Below, one piece after another: positions 25,672 through 35,668 of a stretch of 64,000 nt of DNA (within the stretch, counting starts at the first letter, position 1; every line of letters begins with the position of its first letter). The notes below the pieces were generated by a model, which saw only the letters and a list, made by a program, of their open reading frames with translations, had not been told where the DNA came from and ran no database searches. Made by a program: the position numbers and the translations under genes. Source of the DNA: Sulfuricella sp. (lineage in GTDB: Bacteria; Pseudomonadota; Gammaproteobacteria; Burkholderiales; Sulfuricellaceae); contig JAGXQV010000143.1 in assembly GCA_018336195.1 (NCBI GenBank), positions 1 to 64,000 on the forward strand. Direction: 5' to 3'.

Positions 25672-28255
25672 CCCACGGGCGGGGGGAACGCCTGGCGCCG
25701 TAGCCGTGCCATTTGGTGCGGCTCGGTTCATCCCCACGGGCGGGGGGAACACTGCTTCTGGTTTTTCCCGGTAAACCCGGAATCCGGTTCATCCCCACGG
25801 GCGTGGGGAACACGTAATGCCGAGGTCTCCGCCAGCGCCAACTGTCGGTTCATCCCCACGGGTGTGGGGAACACTCCTCAAAATCGTCTTGCTGATGCTT
25901 AATTTCCGGTTCATCCCCACGGGCGTGGGGAACACGCGACGACGGGGTGCTACGTTGAGCCGAATAGAGGTTCATCCCCACGGGCGTGGGGAACACCACC
26001 CGCAGTTGATCGTTTCGGAGGCCGGCGCCGGTTCATCCCCACGCTCGTGGGGAACACGCTATCCAACTCAGAGTTGGTTCCGTCCTGAGCGGTTCATCCC
26101 CACGCTCGTGGGGAACACGTATTCGGCCAATTCCAGCGCCTGGGCGCGGTCGGTTCATCCCCACGCTCGTGGGGAACACGGCAAAAAGGTGTTTATCCCG
26201 GCGTCCCTGATCGGTTCATCCCCACGCTCGTGGGGAACACACATACTATCGGGGTACCACTGGCTGTATAACCGGTTCATCCCCACGCTCGTGGGGAACA
26301 CGGAGTGTCCTGAATTTGTAAGGGGTGTGTAAGAGGTTCATCCCCACGCTCGTGGGGAACACTCAATAACTACCGGGAATTGCGCCGGATGTAACGGTTC
26401 ATCCCCACGCTCGTGGGGAACACTCGCATGGTGTGGTAGCAGCAGTCGACGACGGCGGTTCATCCCCACGCTCGTGGGGAACACTGATACCTGGATCGCA
26501 CCTCTGGATGTCGTTTCGGTTCATCCCCACGCTCGTGGGGAACACCGTGCCTCGACGCGGGGTACCGCCCGCGCCCTCGGTTCATCCCCACGCTCGTGGG
26601 GAACACGTACGCGGTAATCCTTCATAAAGCGTGATAGGCGGTTCATCCCCACGCTCGTGGGGAACACTTGGGTGTCGATGTAGACGATCATGGGTTCCCC
26701 GGTTCATCCCCACGCTCGTGGGGAACACAACGCCAGCCGTATTTGCGCAGCGCTGACATACGGTTCATCCCCACGCTCGTGGGGAACACATCGGCATCGG
26801 CTGTGACCGCTGCGCGGCCATCGGTTCATCCCCACGCTCGTGGGGAACACGCGTGACGGAAGCCGTGACGCTCCTCAATCACAAGGTTCATCCCCACGCT
26901 CGTGGGGAACACGATAAAAGCATCGTGGTACTTGATGAAGCTGGCGGTTCATCCCCACGCTCGTGGGGAACACGGTGTTGAGCCACGAATTCGCCACCCC
27001 GGTTGCGGTTCATCCCCACGCTCGTGGGGAACACTTTACACGCGGGCCGGGCATTACGTCTGCCCGCGGTTCATCCCCACGCTCGTGGGGAACACTGCAA
27101 GGGAGAGGCGGAAATGCTGGGGTCTTCCGGTTCATCCCCACGCTCGTGGGGAACACCGCTGCGGCGATCAGCATCGCATTACCAATTGCGGTTCATCCCC
27201 ACGCTCGTGGGGAACACAGCTGCCTATCTAGCAAGCCTTGATTGAATATCGGTTCATCCCCACGCTCGTGGGGAACACTAGCGCACCCGCCGTGCAGGGC
27301 ATGGGTGGGACGGTTCATCCCCACGCTCGTGGGGAACACTGCACCCGCCGCACCCGTCCATCCAGCCTATCCGGTTCATCCCCACGCTCGTGGGGAACAC
27401 GAGCCAACATTTCCAGAGCTTGTGCAAGCCTACGGTTCATCCCCACGCTCGTGGGGAACACCAGCAAAACCTCAATCCCAACCTGATTTCCGGCGGTTCA
27501 TCCCCACGCTCGTGGGGAACACCTGTCGGCGATGCGCTTGCGCGCGGAGATTTCCGGTTCATCCCCACGCTCGTGGGGAACACAATTACCTCCTCTCCGG
27601 TAATCGCGCTGACGGCGGTTCATCCCCACGCTCGTGGGGAACACACCAGCGCCGCCGGAAAACCCGGTTGCACACGTCGGTTCATCCCCACGCTCGTGGG
27701 GAACACATGCGGCCCTCGCCGCCGCCGGCGTGAAGCGGCGGTTCATCCCCACGCTCGTGGGGAACACAATTCCAACACCGTCGGCAGGCGCGGGGTGTTC
27801 GGTTCATCCCCACGCTCGTGGGGAACACACTATAAATCCGTTGCCAATCGGGAAATTTCCCGGTTCATCCCCACGCTCGTGGGGAACACTTCTTCAAACT
27901 CTTCGAAAGATTCTTTACTTGCGGTTCATCCCCACGCTCGTGGGGAACACATGACATATGGGATGGTGCTGCCGATATTATTCGGTTCATCCCCACGCTC
28001 GTGGGGAATACAAAACGGGAAAGAAAACCATCCTCCATCATCCCGGTTCATCCCCACGCTCGTGGGGAACACGTTATGGCTATATTACGTCATGGCCCGC
28101 AATGCGGTTCATCCCCACGCTCGTGGGGAACACTCACCAATTCCATGAATTGCTGGCGGCTTTCCTGGTTCATCCCCACGCTCGTGGGGAACACTTGGTG
28201 CCGCCAATCCGTCTACATACTGTCCGCGGTTCATCCCCACGCTCGTGGGGAACAC
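25663..28255 (-). CRISPR. Type I-E CRISPR array, 42 full repeats plus one half repeat, 42 spacers
   Basis: The plus strand shows a 29-base repeat with core TTCATCCCCACGCTCGTGGG, repeated every 61 bases from 25724 to 28255 (two 62-base intervals, after 26822 and 27616). Its reverse complement, starting GTGTTCCCCACGAGCG and ending GATGAACCG, matches the I-E repeat form, so transcription is minus-strand from the leader at 28256. Spacers are 32 bases (two are 33). The five oldest full repeats (25724-25996) differ in the hairpin loop (GGG for GCT on the plus strand), with further decay in the two end copies. The copy at 25663-25691 is half transposase sequence. Four repeats vary at the base adjoining the spacer (25968, 26334, 26884, 28166), and the copy at 27983 ends AATAC. 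Confidence 0.99.
26302..26333 (-). other. Self-targeting spacer matching the glnE leader
   Basis: This 32-base spacer, eleventh from the trailer and thirty-second from the leader, is identical over its full length to 4448-4479 (reverse orientation on the plus strand). The neighbouring repeat copy (26334) carries the rare terminal variant that extends the match by one base. See the protospacer entry for the PAM register. Confidence 0.97.
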
Positions 28256-28360
28256 ACCAATTCCTTCCCATTGATTTAAAAAAGAAATTGGCGACAGTGG
28301 ATTTCCACCGATTTTTGCGTTGCCGAGTGGGGGCTATTTTCCCACTTCAATTCCGGATTG
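28256..28360 (-). promoter_or_regulatory. CRISPR leader
   Basis: The 105 bases between the cas2 stop and the first repeat are AT-rich near the array, with AAATTTC, then TTTTTTAAATCAATGGG read on the minus strand. They also hold a short hairpin (GTGGGAAAATAGCCCCCAC). Position and composition identify it as the leader that drives pre-crRNA transcription and polarised spacer insertion. No exact IHF consensus was found; AATCAA is present without the TTR half. Confidence 0.85.
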
Positions 28361-29564
<1,204 letters not shown>

Positions 29565-29573
29565 GGCTAGCGG

Positions 29574-29744
29574 TCAGGCGTCGCCTGATTTGCGCTGAAG
29601 CAGGCGGCTGGCGTTGCGCAACTTGCGAACATCGAATTCCGGCTCCGTGTCGGCGAAACTTTCCAGCGGGTTCAGACGCTCAAAAAACGCCGTGGCGTCG
29701 GCGACCGGAGTTTGCCGGATGGCGGCTTTCCGGGGGTGGTGCAT
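29574..29744 (-). CDS. Small 56-residue protein of unknown function directly upstream of cas1
   Basis: The frame starts MHHPRKAAIRQTPVADAT and contains AFFERLNPLESFADTEPEFD and VRKLRNASRLLQRKSGDA. AGAGGAG sits eight bases before the ATG, a good ribosome-binding site, and the stop is nine bases from the cas1 start, so expression with cas1-cas2 is likely. The protein is charged, without membrane segment or signal peptide; it probably forms two helices around an acidic middle. I do not recognise a family, and it is not a standard I-E component. It could be an adaptation accessory, a remnant antitoxin, or unrelated cargo. Confidence 0.6.
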   Translation of the reverse strand: MHHPRKAAIRQTPVADATAFFERLNPLESFADTEPEFDVRKLRNASRLLQRKSGDA

Positions 29745-29780
29745 GTCTCGCTCCTCTTGTGTTAAGTAATAGCAGTTCTT

Positions 29781-29891
29781 AGTTTTGAGTGTTTAGTGTT
29801 GAGTTGTGGAATGCGCTTCGCGCCTGATTCAAATCCGACGCGCTTTGCGCGGCGACATCAACTAAACACTCAACACTAAACATTCAAAACT
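29781..29891. repeat. Inverted repeat of the dispersed AGTGTTTAGTGTTGAG family
   Basis: The left arm AGTTTTGAGTGTTTAGTGTT (from 29781) pairs with the right arm ending AACACTAAACATTCAAAACT (29872-29891), 19 of 20 bases complementary, around a GC-rich centre. It fills most of the 253-base gap between the toxin gene and the 56-codon ORF. Related copies lie at 49521-49625 and 53455-53488. The rest of this gap shows no gene. Confidence 0.85.
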
Positions 29892-29997
29892 GTTTTTGCC
29901 TTTCACTTATGCAGGTTTTCATACGTTGTGGTGAAGCATCGTCTGTCGGCGCAGGCCGAAACTGCGGCCATTGGCAGGGGGGCCACCTTCCCCATGC

Positions 29998-30480
29998 TTA
30001 TTCGCCGGAAGCTGCCAACGCGGCAGCAATGATCTCCCCGCTCAGAAAGTAACCGGAGGCTGCAAGCACTTCCAACAGCGGCTTAACCAGCGGAACCAAG
30101 CCCTTGCGTTTCGCCAGAACCAGCACACCCACCGTGCCGATCACCGGTATGTCGGCATTCTTCACAATTTTGCGCCCTGCTTTATCCTCCATCAGAACGC
30201 CGCAGCCAAAGTCGATGGCTACCGCAATCGCGCTCGCCTCGCCGCCATCAATCTTTTGTGCGTAGGCAGAAAAATCCGGCGCGGCACACAATACCAACTG
30301 CTTCTTGTCCACCGCTTCCCGAATCAACGGACTCTCGGGAAAATCCACTCTTCCGGCACACTCGGCAAATACGACATCGGTCACAAACACACCGTCGAAA
30401 ATCTGCGGCAACAAACCCAGTTGATCGAGACGGGAAAACGCGATCAACGGGCCGGCATCCGCAATGACGATCTTATTCAA
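29998..30480 (-). CDS. PIN-domain toxin (DUF3368 type)
   Basis: A 160-residue PIN-like predicted ribonuclease. The first acidic residue lies in IVIADAGPLIAFSRLDQL at the N-terminus, the second in DGGEASAIAVAI, and a third in GVLMEDKAGRKIV, the DUF3368 pattern. Such proteins act as VapC-like toxins that cut RNA and are paired with UPF0175 antitoxins. The gene overlaps its antitoxin by eight bases, the normal coupling. It is inserted between cas6e and cas1 in an otherwise canonical I-E operon. All visible acidic residues are intact, so it may be active. Target RNA unknown. Confidence 0.85.
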   Translation of the reverse strand: MNKIVIADAGPLIAFSRLDQLGLLPQIFDGVFVTDVVFAECAGRVDFPESPLIREAVDKKQLVLCAAPDFSAYAQKIDGGEASAIAVAIDFGCGVLMEDKAGRKIVKNADIPVIGTVGVLVLAKRKGLVPLVKPLLEVLAASGYFLSGEIIAAALAASGE

Positions 30481-30796
30481 AGGCCGCCAACTCCTGCTGC
30501 AACTCTTCCTTGCCGTAACGCACCACCGGAATTTTCAGCGCGCCGAGATAGTCGATGAATTCGCCCTGCGGCATCCCGGAAAGCTTCGCCGCCTTGCCCA
30601 GACTAATCACTTCATCGTCAAAAAGTTTAACGGCCAGTGCCACGCCCACCCCTGCCTTGAGCAAAGTTTCATCAAACGGCACCGCCACAAATACCGGTTG
30701 ACCATGTTTGGTCACGATGGAGAGCTTGCCCGCCTCGGCATCGCGGATCAGTTCGCCGGTGCGTTCGCGTAAATCGCGGACTGTAAAAGCGTCCAT
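30473..30796 (-). CDS. Antitoxin: Phd-like N-terminus fused to UPF0175 domain
   Basis: A 107-residue protein. Residues 1-45 resemble Phd/YefM DNA-binding antitoxins (TVRDLRERTGELIRDAEAGK, then VTKHGQPVFVAVPFDE). The remainder is a UPF0175 helical domain (LAVKLFDDEVISLGKAAKL, then MPQGEFIDYLGALKIPVV). It should neutralise the DUF3368 toxin encoded directly after it and repress their shared promoter. GGTAAGCC precedes the ATG; a clear AGG is in CAGGTAAG. It begins 49 bases after the cas6e stop, so read-through from the Cascade genes could also express it. Confidence 0.83.
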   Translation of the reverse strand: MDAFTVRDLRERTGELIRDAEAGKLSIVTKHGQPVFVAVPFDETLLKAGVGVALAVKLFDDEVISLGKAAKLSGMPQGEFIDYLGALKIPVVRYGKEELQQELAAFE

Positions 30797-30845
30797 GGCT
30801 TACCTGCCTTTCAAGTAATTGTGCTATCAAATGGTAGCACAATAT

Positions 30846-31571
30846 TTATGGGCGTCGCACCAGCAGCAAGCCGCAGCCGAAGCTCTTGGCGTGGCCCAGC
30901 CCGTTAAATAGCGCCTGTTGGAATAATTCGGGATCGGTCACCAGCAACTCCCCTGAAAAATCCACTGTACTGAACTGAATAAGGTGTCCGCGCTTGCCTG
31001 CCTTACTTTGCTCATAGGCATCGACTTGTACCTTGCGTTGCGGTTCATCGTTAACCGTCAGCGCGATTTCGAAGCCATTTCTTTTCGCCACCCCGTCAAG
31101 CCATGCTGCGCAATGTTCTTGCACCAGTTCATACAACAACGGCTTGTCGCTGCCGTCTTTCCAGTCCTTCCATTTTGCTTCCTGGCTGTGCCCGTGTTCA
31201 GCCAGCAACTGTTTTTTGGCTTGCATGACGACATCGTGGCGCCGGGATTTTCCATCGGCACTTTTCCTGGTGATCACCGGGTTGGCGCGAAGCTGGAAAG
31301 ACAAGTGTTGGCCTGCCTGCAATTGCGGATCATAGCGGCGGCTTTGAACCTGCCACGCCTCGCTGAATGCCATGGGTGGCCGTTGTGACACCACGTAAAA
31401 ACGCGGCATCTGTTCGAGCTCATGACGGCGAAAAACAAAATCGCGCACCTGATCCGCACTGCTGGGGAAGAACTGCCACAGCCACTGGTGCTCGGCATAA
31501 GGCGATTGAGCCAATTCATGCGCGGCTTGCCGCAACAGATGTTCTTCCGGGGTAATGACGCTGAAATACAT
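30846..31571 (-). CDS. cas6e: Cascade endoribonuclease Cas6e
   Basis: Cuts pre-crRNA at the repeat hairpin and stays bound to the 3' end of the crRNA in Cascade. The 241 residues form two ferredoxin-like folds. The catalytic His is in YAEHQWLWQFF (His28, with Tyr25), corresponding to the conserved E. coli site, and the C-terminal Gly-rich loop GLGHAKSFGCGLLLV is present. The array repeat keeps a six-base stem (CCCCAC/GTGGGG), a suitable substrate. It starts five bases after the cas5e stop. It is the last Cascade gene before the inserted toxin-antitoxin pair. Confidence 0.97.
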   Translation of the reverse strand: MYFSVITPEEHLLRQAAHELAQSPYAEHQWLWQFFPSSADQVRDFVFRRHELEQMPRFYVVSQRPPMAFSEAWQVQSRRYDPQLQAGQHLSFQLRANPVITRKSADGKSRRHDVVMQAKKQLLAEHGHSQEAKWKDWKDGSDKPLLYELVQEHCAAWLDGVAKRNGFEIALTVNDEPQRKVQVDAYEQSKAGKRGHLIQFSTVDFSGELLVTDPELFQQALFNGLGHAKSFGCGLLLVRRP

Positions 31572-31576
31572 GGCTT

Positions 31577-32341
31577 TTAGTCCTTAACTAGCAAGGCGAT
31601 ATGTTCGCTACGGTCGGCAAACTGCCAGCCTTGGCGGGTAATTACCTGGTCTTTGCGGACGATGCTCAAGTCGCGTTGCACGCCGATGGTTGAGCTATCA
31701 TCCGAACCGAAATCATCGCCCCAAGCTATCTTGTTAAGCGCTAGACCGGTTGGCAGCGGCTGCTTGGGGACGTGTTGCAGCCACAGCGCCGACAATGCTT
31801 CCTGGTAATCCGAAAATGCCGCGCTGATGGTGTCGGCACTCACGATGCAGGGATGCAAAGGTGCCGCGACAGGGCAGGACTTGCGCCCCAGATACAGCAC
31901 AAATTTGGGGATTTTCAACGCCTCGGCCAACTGTGCCAAAGCGTATGGCGCATTCGCCAGCATTTGTACCGCCACCAAAGAGGCAGCACCTTGCCGATAA
32001 TCACGGCTCGATAAAATGGTGTTGAGGTCTGTTTTCGGTAACGACAATTCGTCCCGCCGCGTCGCGTGGGGGCGCTTTTTCAGATCGGTGCGGCTGGGTA
32101 CTTGCGCAGTGTGATAGTCGCGCATGAGCCGCCCCTGGCTCAATACGCCCACGGCCAGGCGATAGCCCGCCCGCAACGAGGCTTGTGCCCCATCATCGTC
32201 CCGATCCACGCCCAATGCCGCTCCCAGCAAGCCGTGCAGGGCGGACTGGCTCGGATATTCCGCGCTGGGCCGATATTCACCCACGGCCACTTCGCCCCAC
32301 GAGGACAAGGGGGCTTGCAGTTGGAAAATCAAGGTTTCCAT
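31577..32341 (-). CDS. cas5e: Cascade subunit Cas5e
   Basis: A 254-residue RAMP protein that caps the 5' handle of the crRNA. It opens with LIFQLQAPLSSWGEVAVGEY and has EYPSQSALHGLLGAALG, RLMRDYHTAQVP and the thumb 'RDELSLPKTDLNTILSSRDY'. The Cas5e signature FVLYLGRKSCPVAAPLHP follows. The length is standard. It sits five bases after cas7e and before cas6e, the canonical order. The residues contacting the 5' handle appear conserved, so it should assemble normally. Confidence 0.97.
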   Translation of the reverse strand: METLIFQLQAPLSSWGEVAVGEYRPSAEYPSQSALHGLLGAALGVDRDDDGAQASLRAGYRLAVGVLSQGRLMRDYHTAQVPSRTDLKKRPHATRRDELSLPKTDLNTILSSRDYRQGAASLVAVQMLANAPYALAQLAEALKIPKFVLYLGRKSCPVAAPLHPCIVSADTISAAFSDYQEALSALWLQHVPKQPLPTGLALNKIAWGDDFGSDDSSTIGVQRDLSIVRKDQVITRQGWQFADRSEHIALLVKD

Positions 32342-32346
32342 GGCGG

Positions 32347-33417
32347 CTATTCCACTATGAAATCGGCAATCGCACTCAAGCTGCCTTCACCCGTTTCCAC
32401 GTTGAATTGCGCGCTTGCTTCGGCGCAATCGCCGTAAACCGCATTGAAATTGTTGCGTCGATCCATCAATGCCTTGATGGCGCGGGTCATGGTGTCCTCG
32501 CCTTTTTTAGGATGGGGTTTGACCGGCCTGAGAAAAGCTTGCGCCAGGCTGCGTGGCTGTTGGTCGCCTTTTTCAGCCAGCACAAAACCGGCATAGGCGC
32601 GCGAAGCGAAGCTGTTTTGCTTGCCGGTCGGCGACACCTTGGTGACCGCTTGCATGAAGGCATTCAAGGCCTTGTGCGTCAATTCGGCATCGCCCCCCAG
32701 GTTTTCCTGCAATAGCTCGCGGTTGATGCAGATATACAAATAAAACACGCCCGCGCCAAAACCCAGTTCGCCGATATGCGCGGCACCACGGTCTTCCTCG
32801 CCGGTATTGAGGTCATCGACGGCAATAAAATAATCGTCTTCGACGGCGGCTTTATGCACGGTGATGGCATGTGCCACCTGGATGGCTGCTTCGGTATTGA
32901 AAGCCGGCGATGAAGCCAACATCCGGCCAAACATCGCGATATCCACTGCGGTATGTTGCTTGCGCAACAGCTTCAAATCGTCCTCTGTCGGTGCCGTATC
33001 AGTTGTCGCCAATTGGCTCACCAAGTCGGCAATCGCCTTTTCTTCTTCCGGGCTAAAATGCACCAATTGTTCAACGTGCAGGTCTTCATTGTTTTCGGTC
33101 TTCTTGTCGGATTTCAATTTGCCAAACTGGTTGGCAATTGTTTTTGCCCATTCGCGCGCATTTTTCTCACTGACGCCCTGCTTGATCAGCGCCTGATAAA
33201 CACTGATACCCTTTTCCTTGGTGCGTGTGCCGATGTGCCCTTTCAATTCAGACTCAAAAATGTCAGAAGTGCGCCAGGCTCGCTTCAAGCTTTGCGAAGA
33301 AATGCGCAAACGGGTGCAATCGCCGATCACAGCGGTCTTTGGCCGTCCGGTATCGTCGCGATTCAGGTTTGAGGGGGGATAGCTGGTGAGGATATGCAAT
33401 TGCACGAAGCGGGACAT
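32347..33417 (-). CDS. cas7e: Cascade backbone subunit Cas7e
   Basis: A 356-residue protein; six copies form the helical backbone on the crRNA spacer and kink the target strand. It starts FVQLHILTSYPPSNLNRDD and has 'VIGDCTRLRISSQSLKRAWR', the typical Cas7e finger, and a C-terminal ELGFGAGVFYLYICINRE strand. I use the ATG at 33417, preceded by CAGGAG; an upstream in-frame start would add 29 unrelated residues. It lies 44 bases after cse2. No truncation or motif loss is seen. Confidence 0.97.
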   Translation of the reverse strand: MSRFVQLHILTSYPPSNLNRDDTGRPKTAVIGDCTRLRISSQSLKRAWRTSDIFESELKGHIGTRTKEKGISVYQALIKQGVSEKNAREWAKTIANQFGKLKSDKKTENNEDLHVEQLVHFSPEEEKAIADLVSQLATTDTAPTEDDLKLLRKQHTAVDIAMFGRMLASSPAFNTEAAIQVAHAITVHKAAVEDDYFIAVDDLNTGEEDRGAAHIGELGFGAGVFYLYICINRELLQENLGGDAELTHKALNAFMQAVTKVSPTGKQNSFASRAYAGFVLAEKGDQQPRSLAQAFLRPVKPHPKKGEDTMTRAIKALMDRRNNFNAVYGDCAEASAQFNVETGEGSLSAIADFIVE

Positions 33418-33461
33418 GGTTTTCTCCTGGGTGGTTTTTCGTAAAGAGTCTGTTTGGGAAA

Positions 33462-33974
33462 TCAGGCGGGCTGCTTGACCGGCCAGCGGTAGCTGTAAGC
33501 CCATTTCTTCCTGGTGTCGTCATTCCACCAATAGACATCGTGCGCCAGTTGCTCGATGCTGGCTTGATAGCCGATCAAGGGCAGGATGCGGCGCAAACCG
33601 ACAAACAGATCAGCGGTAGTCTCGATCTTGAGCAAATCGCGAAAACGCAGTTCCGACACCAACGGCTTGTCGCCGGACAGCTCGGACATCTTGACGGGCA
33701 GGCGTTGCGTGTCTTCGGTTTTGACGCTTGCCAACAATCCGGCAATGGCGGCCAGCTTGTCTCTTTGCCATTCACCGGCATTTTCAGGCCAGGCATTGCA
33801 GGCCAGCAGGTAGCGGTAAAAACGCTGATAGGCGTCGCTTAACGCCACGGCATCCAGCGTTGCGCAACGCCGCAACACGGCCCGACTGGCGCGGTCGTCT
33901 TCCAGCCCTTGCCACCATTTGTGCAACGTCTTCCCCAAATGGCTTTCTGCGTTCCAACTGATTTTCTCTTCCAT
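33462..33974 (-). CDS. casB: Cascade small subunit Cse2 (CasB)
   Basis: A 170-residue, all-helical protein; a dimer stabilises the displaced strand of the R-loop. Family features are HLGKTLHKWWQGLEDDRASR near the start, AVLRRCATLDAVALSDAYQR and the C-terminal YWWNDDTRKKWAYSYRWP. Lengths of 160-200 residues are usual. It lies 11 bases after cse1, inside the Cascade operon. Confidence 0.95.
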   Translation of the reverse strand: MEEKISWNAESHLGKTLHKWWQGLEDDRASRAVLRRCATLDAVALSDAYQRFYRYLLACNAWPENAGEWQRDKLAAIAGLLASVKTEDTQRLPVKMSELSGDKPLVSELRFRDLLKIETTADLFVGLRRILPLIGYQASIEQLAHDVYWWNDDTRKKWAYSYRWPVKQPA

Positions 33975-33985
33975 GATTCGGCCCT

Positions 33986-35668
33986 TTACAATGACAATTG
34001 AGCTTGTGGTGCAGCGGATAATTTGGCTTTCTTGCCTTCTTTGGCAGGCTTGCCTTTTTTCTCGGTCACCGGCAAACGCAAGATGGTTTTAATTGCATCG
34101 TCTTTCAGATTCCTTTGCAGGCCGTTATAGGCTTCGGCAATACGGCGTGGGTCTTGCTGGCCGATAGCGCCTGCGCCGACAATATCCGCATCAAACAGCC
34201 GGATTGCGCATTGGCTCAAGACCTTGAGCCAGGTTTCGCCCAGAACAATGATGAAGTTGGCATCATCCATGTCGATGCCCGCCTCGGTGCGCGCCTGTTT
34301 GATCAGATCGTTCAGTTGCCGATAAAAATCGGTTTCCGTGCTGTCCCAGAACGCCTTGTCGACGAAACTCAAATCGCCGCGCAAGTCGCTTTCGCCAAAC
34401 CAGGCCTGTTTGACGGCTTGGCGCAAGTAAAAGACGGCTTGTTCCGTGGCTTCGATTCGGTTGGCGACAAGGTTCTGAATCTGCGCCTGGGCAGCCCGCG
34501 TAGCGTCCTCCAGGCCGTACAAAGGAAAGGTGGTTTCGTACCAGCAGCGGGGTTTCATGTTGTCCATGTCATAGCCAAACACCCATACCCTGAACTGGCC
34601 GGACTTTTGGTATTTCTTGCGCTCTTGGAGGAAATAATCGACGATCCCGGCTGCTTGAACGGATTTTTTCCCCTGCTTGACCCCCAACACCCATGCCAGC
34701 CAGTTCTTGTAGCTGAACCCACCCGGTTGAGGGTGGACGGGCAACCAGCCCTCCTTGGTTTCGTAATAGGGCGAAAACGGATGCCGCCACACGCCCTTGT
34801 AATTCAGACCCTGCGGCTTGGTGACGTAACGGTGCAGCAGTTGTGTCGAAGCGCGCTTGCAGATGTCGCACCGCCCGGTTTGCACATCCGCGAAATCCAC
34901 GCGAATACGGCGCGGCATGGCCCAAAACACATGATGCGGATGCACTTGCAGCGGCTGGGTCTCGCCGCCTGCGGGCTGAATCTTGCTGATCTCGGCAAGC
35001 CATGGAAAGGTGAAGTGCTTCGCTGTTTTCTGAGTATCACCGCCACGTTGCAAAAATACCCGTTGCGGCTGGACATTGAGCCACAAGTCTTGCCACAAGC
35101 TGCGCGATGGCGTGGCAACGACTAGCGTGGTTAATGGCCCACCTCCTCTTAAAGAAGTGTAGTTCCCCGCACCACCTTCTGGCGCATTGGTTTGCAATGT
35201 AAAAAGTGCGGTTGCCGCACAATGCGGACATAGCCCTTTAACTTGACCACACTTCACAAAAAGATCCTTATTATCTTTTTGTGTGGACACACCTGGAGCC
35301 TCAATAAGCAATAAAGATATTTCCTTAAGTTTTGATGGCGCAATGGCGCTAATATCAAGGCTGAAATCCTGCATGAACCGCGCGCCGTCGCCATCCAGCA
35401 CGAAAGCCTCGGCAATCGGGGCAAACCATTCCCGTAGGACTTCGGCTGTAGGCGGCGCGTCCAGCAAGCCTTCCCAGTCGCCTTCGTCATCAATGGGCGT
35501 AGTTGTTTGCAACAGGCCTATCAGCCATTGCGCCAACGCCCCGTTGAAGTCGGCCCGGTTGGCGGCAAACGCCACAATATCCGGCTCGCTGATTTGGTGC
35601 GGCGCGATCCAGTCGGTCTGCCCTGTACTACGGCGAACAGGTAGCCAATTCTCTTCCAATAAATTCAT
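33986..35668 (-). CDS. casA: Cascade large subunit Cse1 (Cas8e)
   Basis: A 560-residue protein that reads the PAM and recruits Cas3. It opens with NLLEENWLPVRRSTGQTDWI, the Cas8e start. A zinc-like cluster CGQVKGLCPHCA (about 148-160) and a second Cys pair CDICKR are visible, and the C-terminal helical bundle is present. A Lys/Ala-rich tail (PVTEKKGKPAKEGKKAK) follows. It overlaps the end of cas3 by four bases (ATGA). Its PAM preference cannot be read from sequence alone; the self-target protospacer shows AAG one base out of register. Confidence 0.96.
   Translation of the reverse strand: MNLLEENWLPVRRSTGQTDWIAPHQISEPDIVAFAANRADFNGALAQWLIGLLQTTTPIDDEGDWEGLLDAPPTAEVLREWFAPIAEAFVLDGDGARFMQDFSLDISAIAPSKLKEISLLLIEAPGVSTQKDNKDLFVKCGQVKGLCPHCAATALFTLQTNAPEGGAGNYTSLRGGGPLTTLVVATPSRSLWQDLWLNVQPQRVFLQRGGDTQKTAKHFTFPWLAEISKIQPAGGETQPLQVHPHHVFWAMPRRIRVDFADVQTGRCDICKRASTQLLHRYVTKPQGLNYKGVWRHPFSPYYETKEGWLPVHPQPGGFSYKNWLAWVLGVKQGKKSVQAAGIVDYFLQERKKYQKSGQFRVWVFGYDMDNMKPRCWYETTFPLYGLEDATRAAQAQIQNLVANRIEATEQAVFYLRQAVKQAWFGESDLRGDLSFVDKAFWDSTETDFYRQLNDLIKQARTEAGIDMDDANFIIVLGETWLKVLSQCAIRLFDADIVGAGAIGQQDPRRIAEAYNGLQRNLKDDAIKTILRLPVTEKKGKPAKEGKKAKLSAAPQAQLSL

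Noticed and set aside
25692-28226. Further self-targeting spacers
   Set aside because: I compared the other 41 spacers by eye for distinctive words and saw no second match in this window. This was not an exhaustive search, so whole-genome alignment is still the deciding test.
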